This document shows positions 42,611-53,619 of a DNA stretch of 64,000 nt, piece after piece. Location: the NCBI GenBank assembly GCA_033964015.1, contig CM066916.1:29157404-29221403 (forward strand), given 5' to 3'. Made by a program: the position numbers and the translations under genes. Numbering within the stretch: the first letter of the stretch is position 1; each line of letters begins with the position of its first letter. The notes below the pieces were generated by a model. It was not told the DNA's origin and searched no databases. It saw only the letters and a list, made by a program, of their open reading frames with translations. The DNA comes from Scolanthus callimorphus. Lineage: Eukaryota > Cnidaria > Anthozoa > Actiniaria > Edwardsiidae.

Positions 42611-42762
42611 TTCAGGCAATGAACCAGACCACAATGAGCCCTTCACACCATCTGCCAGACCAGTGAGCCCTTCACACCATCAGCCAGACCACAGTGAGCC
42701 CTTCAGATCATCAGCCAGGCACAGAGAGCCCTTCAGGGAATCAGCCAGACCACAGTAATCTC
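42611..42762 (+). repeat. 31-bp minisatellite, second block
   Basis: Five units of the CCAGACCACAGTGAGCCCTTC repeat continue directly after the inserted element. Confidence 0.85.
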
Positions 42763-43779
42763 CTCAATGGTGCTGTCATTGGTGACATAAACTACTCACT
42801 AACATTGAGCACCCCCCCCCCAAAAAAAAAAAAATTGCACCCCCTGTTAAGGAACACTGTAATTCCATTGTAGGTGTTCCAAGATCAGTCAAGAATTTCA
42901 GGATGAGTAACCTGTTACAGGAGTGAAATTCAAGGGTGGAAATCCTGATATGGAATTCCAGGGTGGTTGCATGACGGTCATCCTGGGTGGGTGGGGCAAC
43001 TAAAACTTTCCAGGGCGTTTTTTTGCTGAAGCTTGGGCCCTTAACAGGGGTATGTGATTTTTTTGACAGCCTGTTTGCATCCATGAAGTGTGACTATGTT
43101 TTCAGTCTTCTCACAGCTGCCTGGATTGGAACGTACAAACACACTATAATTGTGACCAATGAAACATTGGCTTCATCCGTATCAGGCATAATAATGTGAT
43201 AGAAGTTTATAAAGTGGTAATCTTAACAATTTGCTTCTGGTCAACATGAAAACTCATTTTTATATGCTTGATATCTTGAGTTAATACACTTTGAAGCCCA
43301 TTTGCCATTTCCAAAATCAAGCAGAACATTACAGAGAACAAACATTTGATAAAAAATAGTCACACTTCATGGATACAAAAAGATGTAGTTGTAAAACATT
43401 GTTTATTTATATTACCAGGGCTATACCTAGGGGGAGGCAACACAATCAATGTGTGACTTTGAGCTTAATATCATCCTGTTTCCTAACTGTGGTGACCAAC
43501 TTAACAAAAAATTCTACACTAGGTATAGCACTGGTAAGGTGTTTCATTTGAAAAGGCTCACTACTAACAGGCACTGGCTTGCAATTTTCCTTATAATTTG
43601 AGGATTTTACATTTTTTATAGTAAATTGAACAGACTAAACTCGCTGATTTCCAAGAAACAAGGGTTCTTCCAGCTTCGTTTAGCCTCATACTTTTATCTT
43701 ATTTCTGTCTCAAGTTAGAGCCTTTTCGTAATCAACATTATTGTTTGTGCATCAGTGGTTAAGCTAGACATTTTCTTCT
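42763..43779. other. Intergenic, no gene recognised
   Basis: Contains a C10/A12 homopolymer junction at about 42811-42833. CAGGGTGGTTGCATGACG-type short inverted pieces suggest a degraded element. No gene. Confidence 0.35.
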
Positions 43780-44055
43780 AGGTCCATTCCATTTTTTAGC
43801 CACACCCCTCTACGGAAGAGCTCATTAATTTTTTTTATTACCCTATGGGAAATTCTTGCTCTACCCCCTTGGAAGAGCCTTTCTTGGATTGCACCCCCTC
43901 GGAAAAGCCCACGGAAGAGGGTTTTTTTGTTGCGCCCCCTCGGAAGAATACACGGAGAGGCATTTTTGGTTTGACCCCCTCGGAAAAGGCCATTTGCTAT
44001 ACCCCCTCGGAAAAACTCTTCTGTAGGGGGTTCAGATAAAAAATGGAATCGCCCT
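43780..44055. mobile_element. MITE with internal CCCCCTCGGAA repeats
   Basis: The left end AGGTCCATTCCATTTTTTAG is inverted at the right (AAAAAATGGAATCGCCCT). Inside are six CTACCCCCTCGGAA(A/G)A units of irregular length. TA at each border. The 64-codon frame is a product of these repeats. Confidence 0.7.
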
Positions 44056-44389
44056 AATTGATAAACACAAGGCTATCAATGGTTGCAGTAATTGACAGCA
44101 AAGAAAATGCAGTTACATATGCCAATGATCCAAAGGATGATGTTGTTTCGGTGGTGGCTCATTTTGCCTGAATGATTCTGATCTTCTTTTCAACTGCTTG
44201 ACATTAAGTCTATGGTATTTTTTCTCTTTCTCACATAAAAATGGCTTTGATTTTAGGAAATATTATAGATTGAAGAGTAAGCTTATGATTTTGAAAAGGA
44301 TACAGGGAAAAAGAACAACCATTGACACACAAAATATAACTCCGAGCATGTGTAGGCAAGCAACTGGTTTAACTACTGATGCACAACAT
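44056..44389. other. Intergenic, no gene recognised
   Basis: Short frames only, no structure noted. Confidence 0.3.
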
Positions 44390-44767
44390 TTGTGTGAGTG
44401 TGTGATTCCAGAAAATATCCTAATAGACCTGATCCTTAGCTTGGGCGTAATGTTTTGCCCATTTCAGATCATGTGTCATTCCCATGAGTATTCTCTCTTT
44501 GTTTGGAATGATTCTATATTCATATATCCTTCGGTGCGTAGCAGAAAAGGAAAGAAAGAACACTCATGGGAATGCCACGTGATCTGAAATGGGCAAAACA
44601 AATGGGCAAGCCGAGGAGGTCTATTGCAGGGAAGGGGGGTTGGACTTTCCAGTGAAAACTTATAACTACACAACATGACTGCATGCATAGAAAATAATTG
44701 GCAAAGCTTTGGCACCACCCTTTGAAATCGATGGGAGGGTAAATATTGTTTTCTGGAATCACACAAG
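44390..44767. mobile_element. TIR element with inner palindrome
   Basis: The outer ends TGTGTGATTCCAGAAAATAT and TTTTCTGGAATCACACAA are inverted. Inside, 44454-44602 is a second inverted pair (TTTTGCCCATTTCAGATCAT and ATGAGT-TTC against GA-ACTCAT, GATCTGAAATGGGCAAAA). It may be one element nested in another. Partial copies of the interior occur at about 45490-45550 and 47872. Confidence 0.65.
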
Positions 44768-44814
44768 TTATTTCTTGTTGTTGTAAGGAACATGGCATGT
44801 CATGGCATGAAATT

Positions 44815-46950
44815 GTAAAGCAAGTCCCACAAGGCCCTGATGGCCCCGGCTGGAAGAGATGCTTCAAATGTCAAAAACCGGAAGGTGTGTCATCTCACTG
44901 CACTCAGTTACTGAGGTCTCCAGCTCCTCCTGCTCACCAGGCAGTATCTCCGCAGCTCCCAAGGCTACAGCTCTAGTGCAACAGGGTGATGCCATTCACA
45001 CATACCAGGTGTCTCATATGATTGATGTTGTCATGATGGTAGGTACAAACACATGTAGTACATGACTGATCGCATCAGATAAGGTAGCATGCCAGCAAAT
45101 CCAACTGCATATTTGTGTGGTGGGCAAAATTATTCAAAAACTTTTTGAAAATTAAAGGCATCCTAATATGATCTAAGTCCTTGGCGGGCTCGGATGAGAA
45201 GCTCTGCTACTAAAATGATTCATTTTCGGTAGTTTGCAATTTCTCCAAAAAAAATATTGCACACTCTTCATGTGAAAACATAACCAATAAATTTATAAGA
45301 TAAACTGTTCAGAAAGAATAATTATAATGTGGGACCGCATGGTTAAAATCTGCATTCAAAGAAAATTTCAAATAAAATAAAATAATGAATTACATAGATA
45401 ATTATATTCTTTATCATTAAATTATTTAATCTTGAATCAAAACAAATCTACGGAAGGGGAATGAGATATGATCACCCCCATCTCTTGGACTTTCCAGTGA
45501 AAAATACAGTGATTGCATGGAAAAAAAAAATTCTGGAATCACACATTTTCTCTAAAAGGCACGAATTGACAAAATGTGAGACAGGTCTCTCTTAAAAAAG
45601 GATGAAACCAGAAACTAAATTTAAACACTCAGCAGCAATTCAATTTAAAAGTGTTTGAAAAGAATAAGTTATTTGAGAATTCCTGAAAAACGTCAACCTC
45701 ACAAACTCTCAAAAGTTAACCTACAGTTTCTTATACAGGCTTTATGCTGATAAAAACTAAGAAATGATTGAATGTATTCTTAACACCTCATGAGCATAAA
45801 TCGGCCACACAGTCTTTAAAGCTTTATTTTATCAACTATCATGTACACTGGCAACAATATCACAACATTACATAAGCACAGCGTCACATGAGCAAAACTA
45901 TCCCAGTTGAAAGTAAAAATTTACCTACATGTAAATAGGACACAACACTGTATGTAGAAATGACACATGTTAACATGTTGTGTTACAAATCCTGAGAATT
46001 TTGTTGTTTTACCATACTTTGCTGTTGGGGCATACATGTACTGCTGTTATGTTGCTGTGCAATTAGTATTAGCAAATAAAATGACCAATAGTCAATTAAA
46101 TAATAATAAAAAAAATACTACAACTTTTCTAAATGGCATAATGAAAATAATTATGTGCTTTCAAAATCTAAACAAATAATCTTTACAAATTGATGTCCAT
46201 AAATCGCAACATAAATTATTGTCTAGTTTTGTAGGACATTTTTTTCTAATTGTTAAATTGTGCAAATAAAACTTCTCTATCAATTTTTCAAGCAACAGAG
46301 ATGCCAACCTCTAACATTCAAAATGTGGGAAATGGGTGTGTTTTGAACTTACTTCTTTGGTCTGTGAAAAATCTTTACAACACTACAATATTATTTCTAT
46401 CCATTATGCCAAAATTTCGACCTTATGCAGAAAAGTGCGGGACATTTCTGAAATGTGGCACAAAATGTAGGAGTTGGCATCTGTGAAACATTGTTGGGAA
46501 TAATACAAAATGTACTTTAAAAAGCAAATAAAATATAAAAAAAAATAATTGACAGTGTGCAGATGGCTTTCCTGAAAGCAGAGTCATGGACATTCCAGCC
46601 CTAATTGTGGGGGAAGTTAGGATGTCTGTTTTGAAAGTAGAATAATTTGGGTGGAAAATATGGAGTGATTTGTGGCATGTTCCCTTAATAACAGAATGTT
46701 ATCACCCGGTTTAGTATGTACTGCATGTGTTTGTATCTATCACCATGGCAACATCAATCATGTGAGACCTGGTATGTGTGAAGGTAGTATACCTGTCGCA
46801 CTGGAGTTGTAGCCTTGAGAGCTGAGGAGGTACTCTCTGGTGAGTAGTCTGGAGCTTGGAGTCTCAGTACTGAGTGTAGTGAGCTGGCATACGCTGGTGC
46901 TGACAGAGGCATCGACAGCTGGGGTCATAGGGGCCTTGTGGGACTTTTTT
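44815..46950. repeat. Large inverted repeat (arms 44815-45075 and 46695-46950)
   Basis: The right arm inverted (AAGTCCCACAAGGCCCCTAT, CTCAAGGCTACAACTCCAGT, CATACCAGGTCTCACATGAT, TACAAACACATGCAGTACAT) matches the left arm in order. The arms are about 250 bp, roughly 75-80% similar by eye; the spacer is about 1.6 kb. Neither arm gives a consistent reading frame with the other, so the frames there (such as one with KRCFKCQKPEG) are probably not genes. The spacer holds a MITE at 46295-46485 and AT-rich sequence. Confidence 0.65.
46295..46485. mobile_element. MITE with ACAGAGATGCCAACCTCTA ends
   Basis: The left end AACAGAGATGCCAACCTCTA then ACATTCAAAATGTGG is inverted at the right (CCACATTTTGT-like, TAGGAGTTGGCATCTGTG). 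The TIR is about 35 bp, imperfect. No gene. Confidence 0.65.
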
Positions 46951-47073
46951 TTTAATTTAGAAAAAGGTAGTTACATACCATATAGAGTTGGAATAAAAAC
47001 AAGTCACACTTTCAATGTCACTTTATTATCTCACTTATTTTCAAAGTATTGCTACATGTACATAGCAGTTTTC

Positions 47074-47724
47074 ACTGTCCTCACCCCTTGAACTTCAATG
47101 ATCTGTGTCTCATGCAGAAATCCACAGAATGTAACAGCCACTTTACAAGTAAACATACAATGGGTTGTCTTTTTTGTGTCGCCATGATTTGTTTGCATTG
47201 ATGGGTTTATGGCAACATAATGGCGACCCTCAAAAAATGTTAAGTTGCAAAATTTCGGCAAAACCCTCTTAACTCCAATGACGTTAGGCATTCTCTCTAA
47301 GCACAGAAAACTTTAGAGCTGCACTGCTTATTCTTTTGAAGTCTTTCTTTGCTCACACCAAACTCTAACCACCTGCATTTTAAGGTAGAAACCGACTGAA
47401 CTTTCTTTTTGGAGATGTAGACACAAATTATCACAAAACTAAAAAATAAATCACTGAGCTTTTAGGCATGGTTTACCGGTAACAATCAAGAAAGTAGGTT
47501 AATAGAAAGCCTAACATCTTTGGCATTAAGAGGGTTTAGCCAAAAATTCTCTTTGTCTTTTTGGAGGGTCGCCATTACATTGTCATGGAACCATCAAAGC
47601 AAACAAAAGAATAATGTTGACAAAAAGAACAACGCATAGCTGCTTACTTGCAAAGTGGCTTTCCATTTTGTGTATTTCCGCATGACATACAGACTATTGA
47701 AGTTGAAGGGGCGAAGACATGAAA
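47074..47724. mobile_element. Foldback element with about 200-bp TIRs
   Basis: The left arm CCCCTTGAACTTCAATGATC, CAGCCACTTTACAAGTAA, TTTGTTTGCATTGATGG, AATGGCGACCCTC is inverted in the right arm in the same order, ending TTGAAGTTGAAGGGGCG. The innermost part pairs AAACCCTCTTAA with TTAAGAGGGTTT. No transposase. Confidence 0.8.
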
Positions 47725-48303
47725 AACTCCTATGAGCCTCTTTAATCCTTCATATCTCTGTAGTGAGAAAAATTGTACAAAAGGATCAATATACAGTACA
47801 TAGCAGTGTCAATGCCTAAAGAGAAATAAAGTTCTGTCCTTTCTGTTCGGTTTCAATCATTAATGAATGCGTGGTTCCAGAAAATACCCATACCACCACC
47901 CCCAAGGGAAGGGCATTGAAAATTCTGAGGGAGGGGGGTCAATTTACGTGAACTTTTCCATACAAATGGAAAAGTTCAGGTTGGGGGTAACACATGCAGA
48001 GACATCAATCCTTTTGTCACACTGGCAAATTAAACTAAAAATTGAAAGAAAATAATATCCAAAATACCAACAAAATGATCTGAAAAAGTACATCTTCCCA
48101 CTGTTTTTCTTCCAAATTTCACTGGATCTCTCCAGAGCCTCGTAACAAACTTGTAACAGCAATAATTTGTCTAAATACAGTGCCAAGATTTTAAGATGCT
48201 CACAAAATTACACATATTCTTTGCACACATTTTGATTCAAATCAGTGACAGGGTATTCTACAATGAAAATGGAAGCCAGCTTATCCAAATGTTTGTACTT
48301 GTA
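47725..48303. other. Intergenic, no gene recognised
   Basis: Nothing beyond fragments of dispersed repeats (for example GTGGTTCCAGAAAATACCCA near 47871, similar to the ends at 44400). Confidence 0.35.
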
Positions 48304-48464
48304 CAGGGGCATAGCTAGGGGGAGGGGCTTCCTGGGAGGGACCCCTTTTTAGAAGAAAAATACAGAGTACACTTATACATTAAGAAAAAAATCAGAATGC
48401 TGTAAAGGGCCCCATACATTTGTACTGTGTAACCCCCCCCCCCTCAAATCCAGGCTACACCCTG
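48304..48464. mobile_element. MITE, CAGGGGC(A/G)TA-CTAGG family, copy 1
   Basis: The left end CAGGGGCATAGCTAGGGGGA is inverted at the right (CCAGGCTACACCCTG). The interior shares CCCCTTTTTTAGAAGAAAAAT, (T)CTAGAAAAAAATC and GGGC-CCATACA-TTGTAC with the copy at 62859-63009. The CAGGGGC termini suggest hAT-type. Confidence 0.75.
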
Positions 48465-49194
48465 TTGTACTTGGCTGTCATTTACACTCTCCATGTACCG
48501 GTACCTTGGAATATTTTAAAAATGTTCCGAGGTAAAAGCTCTTGACTTTTGTTCCCTAACTTACTTTTAGTGACTTATCTGACTGGTAATCTCTGTTCAC
48601 AATACCTGGGTGTGGTGCTTACTCATGAATGGTTGGAGGTCTGTCAGTTACCTGAGCAAGTTCCAGTTTCCAGCTTTGTTATGTTATGTTGTGATGTTAG
48701 GACCTCTAATCTACAGTAAGAAAATAAAAAAAAATGTATGACAAAATGGTATGATCAAGTATGGGGAAAGCATCTTTCATAACCTTGGAATGGAATTGAC
48801 AAAATATGCAAGATACATTATTTCACATTTAGAACTTGGATACAAGTGAATAAACTTTGAAAAGCCTGAGGCAGTGGTAGTGTTTGCTAAAGTTGATCTA
48901 TAGGTGAGGTGCAACAAGTTCATTGCAAAAAGGCTCTTTGAAGCTGAACAGTCATGATTATACCTCAATTCCCAAGAACAAATAAACAGAGCAAACAAAA
49001 TATTTAGTTTACTTAGTATTCATGAAATTCAAAAGACATTTGACTGAAAAAGTGGCTATACATATTCCAAGTGCCTTGACCTTGATCTTTGTGTTCCAGT
49101 ATGGCACATGAATGATGTGAGATGAGGAAGTGGATGATTTCCCAATCTTTTGCAAAATACATTTTCAGAAGAGGTTTTATGAGAGCTCATGAAT
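48465..49194. other. Intergenic, no gene recognised
   Basis: No structure noted. Confidence 0.3.
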
Positions 49195-49570
49195 ATATGA
49201 CCTCACGCGAAAACGTACAGGTCGCCTTTTCCGTTAGCTGCAAAAAGTGTTAGCTATGCGCGAATCAGGCGTTTGTAGGCGCGAGTCAAGTGTTAGAAAA
49301 GCGCGAGCTGGCGTTAGATAGGCACAAGTCAGCGTTAGAAAAGCGTGAGGTGGCGTTAGCTAGGTCCGAGTCAAGCGTTACAAAAGCACAAACTGGTGTT
49401 AGCTAGGTCCAAGTCAAGCGTTAGAAAAGCACGAGCTGGCGTTAGCTAGGCCCGAGTCAAGTGTTAGAAAAGCGCGGTGGCATTAGCCAGGCTCGATTAA
49501 AGTGTTTCTAGGTGGCGTTAGCTAACGCTTGTAAAAAACACATGTACGTTTCGCGTGAGAGGTCACATAT
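49195..49570. mobile_element. TIR element with internal GCGTTAG minisatellite
   Basis: The left end ATATGACCTCACGCGAAAAC then GTACA is inverted at the right (TGTACGTTTCGCGTGAGAGG, TCACATAT). The interior is about seven units of TGGCGTTAGCTAGG-CCGAGT then CAAGCGTTAGAAAAGCGCGAGC, about 44 bp each. Same architecture as 29725-29991. Confidence 0.85.
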
Positions 49571-50331
49571 TAGTTATATTCATATTATCTTTAGAGATTT
49601 CATTTGGTGTTTATCCAAAATGGTCCTAGTCCTCCACAGAATTCCTTTATGAGTAAGCTCAATTTCCACTGTGCTATGGCCAAAGGTTTTCCCAAAATTT
49701 GAATTCCTTCACTATCAAAATGTTTGTGTCCTTGCCTATAAAAAATATTAATAATTATCATCTAGTCAAACTGATCACATAATTATTTTGAGAAGATATG
49801 AGTCAAAATGATATGTCATCAGTTTGGTCTGGTGTGATTGTTTGGCTTGAGCACACAGACACCACTTCGCAACTCACTTTCAGTAGGGTTAGGCTTTGCA
49901 GGCTGAAATTTGTAAAATTTATGTGATTTTATTAGAACTTCTAAAGTTCCCATAATTGTAACTCAGAACAGATTCCATCACAGGTTCCCCAAGCTCCACT
50001 GGAGTTTAACATAATTATTTAAATAAAGCTGAAAGTAGTTTTAATACCGTAATGTTTGCTAATTTACTTCACTTCATGAACTGTGCTTCACTAGCCACTG
50101 TAGTGAGTCATCACATATGTATCCTTCTGTAAGAAAAATAACAGTACAATCAATAAACTTTTATTCAGCCATCCTGTACATGCAATATTGAGTTTTGGCT
50201 GATTTCTATTAACACCCTTTCTTAACCTATTTAATGTCTTTGAAATGTAGGAGACTTAGAGACATCTGAGAAATACCACCTAGCCACAAAACTAAGAAAA
50301 ATGGACTCAAAACTCAAACAAAAAATATTTT
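49571..50331. other. Intergenic, no gene recognised
   Basis: AT-rich. Nothing recognised. Confidence 0.3.
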
Positions 50332-50655
50332 TACTGCGATTTTCATAATTCTGCGAACTTTCACTAACAATTTCCAACCGTCAAACTGCATTCTGGCTGA
50401 ATCAAACACCCAAGTCTTTTTGTTGTTACCACTCTATGTGCTTTTTGAGTGGCCAGCACTTAACCATTGTTGGTGTAACAGGAAGCCATTTTTTAGCTCT
50501 GCTTAGGCGCTTGCCAATCTAGGCGCTGGCCAATCAAAAAGCACAAAGAGTAACAACAAAAAGACTAGGTAGTTTGATTGACAGAAGCCAGAAGGTGGGT
50601 TTACGGTTGGAAAATGATAGCGAGAGTTCACAGAATTACGAAAACCCCAGTACCG
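50332..50655. mobile_element. MITE, CTGCGAACT family, second copy
   Basis: The left arm TTTTCATAATTCTGCGAACT ... AACAATTTCCAACCGTCAAAC ... AAGTCTTTTTGTTGTTAC is inverted in the right arm (GTAACAACAAAAAGACTAGG ... GTTGGAAAATGATAGCGAGAG ... TCACAGAATTACGAAAA). The TIR is about 110 bp. Related to 34096-34384. Confidence 0.8.
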
Positions 50656-51547
50656 GTAACTAACAAAAGTACATTTGTATCCACCCAAAGGAACCTTAAC
50701 ATGATCTGAATTTCATTGGGTGGAAACAAGATGTAAACATGCCGCTAGCCGTAACAAGGGTTATACGAAAACAGCTCTAAATAGTCCTGTAATTTTCAAA
50801 GCACTTAACAGTGCAAAGACATATTTTTGCGTCCCATTTGCATGAAGGTCACTGCCATCTCTCTGCACGTTGTTGAATAAAGTGAATGTCGATGTAAAAG
50901 CTACATGTAGCTTAATAAATCTGACTACGTCGGATAAGAGCTCGCTATTACGTATCTAACAAAGGGAAGTTTATCTTACTTGCTGAGTATTAGTCTTTCT
51001 GAGCTCTTAAATCAACGAGTTTTCTCTTTGTGAAGAGAAGTCGAGCACTTTGTTCAAGTCCAGTGGAAGGCGCCATTTTGGATATACCACAGGCTTCCCA
51101 ATCCAAAGCCCCCAAGCCCGGCCCAAGCCCCCTCAGCCGCGAACGACCCAACGCAGATCACGTGATAACGGCAGACTGAAGGCTTTTTTTTTCAGTTTTG
51201 CCTTTCAGGATTCACTGCAACAGATATGAACCAGTGAATTTGTAAATATATTTTTTTGTTTCCTCAATCTTCTCCCTAGTCCCCAGCACAATATTGACGG
51301 CTATGACGTCATGAAACTCTGCTAGAACTGAGGCCGTGTGGCTTAAGGTCATTCCACTTTTCATACAAGACTCCACCAATTCATCAAGACTCCCATCGCC
51401 AAGCTCTTATTGTTCTGATGCTCAAGGGGTTTCCGTGGAGCTCTTGAAACCCCTCTGGATCTGCCACTGGAGCTGGTTGCTGTAGGACCCGTGCGTTCTT
51501 CAGGTCCATCGGTGCGTGACAGTGAAGCGCGCCTGCGAAAGTGTAGC
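50656..51547. other. Intergenic, no gene recognised
   Basis: Short frames only. GGCGCCATTTTGG near 51069 is another YY1-like motif. No gene. Confidence 0.35.
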
Positions 51548-51707
51548 TAGCCTGCTTGCAGGCGGTACTGGTTGTTTTTATCGCGGAAAACCCGGTCCGT
51601 TCGATGATCGGGCGCCATCTTGGATAAAAATCCAAGATGGCGCCCGATCATCGAACGGACCGGGTTTTCCGCGATAAAAACACCCAGTACCGCCTGCAAG
51701 CAGGCTA
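51548..51707. mobile_element. 160-bp near-perfect palindrome with 8-bp flanking repeat
   Basis: The arms are about 78 bp (TAGCCTGCTTGCAGGCGGTA ... GCGCCATCTTGGAT) around a central AAAA, with one small asymmetry (GGTTG against CACCC). The direct repeat AAGTGTAG lies on both sides (about 51539 and 51708), suggesting an 8-bp target duplication as in hAT elements. The apex contains AAGATGGCGCC. Single-stranded it would form a very stable hairpin. Confidence 0.85.
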
Positions 51708-53240
51708 AAGTGTAGCCTCTCAAAGACTCTGCAGCACATGGGGGGTTAGAGGATTTTGGGTAATACAAGGTGAAAATGCAGTGATCCTCGTGGATCCCCC
51801 TCTATAAGTACAATGATTAGCCCCTCAGAGCAGTTAAACGTTTTCGTGATCCCCCCGCCCCCTATTTGACCTAGTAGAAGACAATTTACAGATAGAGGGA
51901 ATCGCATGTTTCTTTCGCCCGAATTTTGATAAACGCATTTCATCAAGCCTTAGAGAAAGTGTAGTTTAACATTCCGTTTTTTATGTATAGTAAACAAATC
52001 CTCTAGGTTTTGTTATTCATGCGCGCAATTGCGTGCCGAAATTATTATTATTCATTTGCGTGAAGCGTGGCCCAAGACGAATTTCTATGCCTGTAACGTC
52101 GAACTCACGCTTACACTTCTTTCGAACATAGGGACTGCCCGCCAGGCCTATCACTGCAGGGCATTTTTGGTAGAGTTTATTTTTCCTCGCCAAGATACAC
52201 TTGTTCTTATGAACGGTGCGAAGGTAGTGTATTCGTTGCGCGAGTTGCCATAGACTTTATTAGATGATATTCTATATGCGCGCTGCGCGCCGAAATTTTT
52301 ATTATGTATTGAGTGAAGTTAAAAATACAAATGACAGAGAAGTTGGTGGAATAACTACTTGGAAAATTTCTTGTGGTACCCCCTTTCAGGGCTTCAGGTT
52401 TTGAGAGATCCCCCCTTTCGCTCGCCCGAAAATGAAGTGATCCCCCCAAACGTGCTCTGCCCCCCCCCCCCCCCCCCCCCCCCCCAAGGCGATAAATAAT
52501 GACCGGTCCCTAACCTTTTTCCAAATTTTTACTATATAATAGGGTATGTAAGAGGTCAAGAGTCAGGGCGGAGTATCCCCATACAAAATGTTTTAAGTGC
52601 GTTGGTCCGCAGACGCCGGTTTCAGCTTGGACGTTGATGTTAGGCCTTGCTAGGCGTTGTTTCTTTGAGCATGACTTTTGTCACTTTTCATACAATGCAA
52701 CAGGAAGCGTGTGTAGTAAGAGGCTCATTAGCGCACATGTGTTTCTGTAAATTGAACTTCCTGCAATGCGCTCATAATTCGAAGTCTTCGAATGACGAAC
52801 GTAAAACTTTCTAATTACGCTTCATTCGTCAGGTGCTCTTGAAATTCAGAACGTTTCGTTTTGCCAGCTCCGTTTACGCTTGCTGATTTTCACTGTTGCT
52901 TTTGAATATGTAAACATTGACGTCACAAGATATCCGCCTATTTATATAGGATACAGAGAGACCGTTTGCCTTCCAAAACGAGGGTCTGCTTTTTTGGTAA
53001 CTTCGTTATTTAAAAAAAAAAATTTTCAAACTTGGCCCACAAACACTTTTTGAATTCTGATTTCGATTAAGTTGATGTTGCCATGGTACCGGTGTCACGT
53101 GACTCACCGTCCGCTATTTTGGATGAAATCTTTAGCTCCCGTGCAAGTACATAGAGAAGATTAAAAACAGAAATTTCTTTTCAGCACAATGCTTGTATCA
53201 TTAGTCTTTCTGTAAACCTAATTGGATATCTAGGATAATA
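51708..53240. other. Intergenic; C-run, no gene
   Basis: Contains GTGATCCTCGTGGATCCCCC-type and GTGATCCCCCC fragments at about 51780, 51848 and 52436, and a C-run of about 26 nt (52460-52485). Two similar stretches, GCGTGCCGAAATTATTATTA and GCGCGCCGAAATTTTTATTA, lie about 250 bp apart. No gene. Confidence 0.4.
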
Positions 53241-53445
53241 GCCGTATTCACACTAGAGACGGAAAACTCGTCTGAGACGAGGTGTTCGTCCGGACGGAAA
53301 ACTCGTCTAAGTATGAAACCGCGACGAGACGGATTTTTGACGGGAAGTCTTAGTGTGAAACCGGGACGAGACGGATTTTTGAAGGGAAATCGTCTGAATT
53401 CATAACCCGTCATGACGAGTTTCCGTCCTCTAGTGTGAATACGGC
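53241..53445. mobile_element. MITE with GCCGTATTCACACTAG ends
   Basis: The left end GCCGTATTCACACTAGAGAC then GGAAAACTCGTC is inverted at the right (GACGAGTTTCCGTCCTCTAG, TGTGAATACGGC), with TA on both sides (53239-53240, 53446-53447). Internal AAACCG(C/G)GACGAGACGGAT is repeated twice. Tc1/mariner-type by its TA target. Confidence 0.85.
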
Positions 53446-53619
53446 TAATATTTTAATGAAGGCATTTTCACAATCATATATTTCAAAAGCATGAAAAATC
53501 TGAAAATTCCAAGTTTTCCAAAGGCAGTTGTCTTGTATCTAAATATGTGATTACCTTTTAATTTCACTTTTTCCTGTACAGATCAGAAGGTTTCAATAAA
53601 AAAGTCGATGGCCGCCACT

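Noticed and set aside
44746..44976. Frame with GPDGPGWKRCFKCQKPEG, resembling a collagen or zinc-knuckle piece
   Set aside because: It lies in one arm of an inverted repeat, and the other arm does not preserve this frame. The left part comes from a MITE end.
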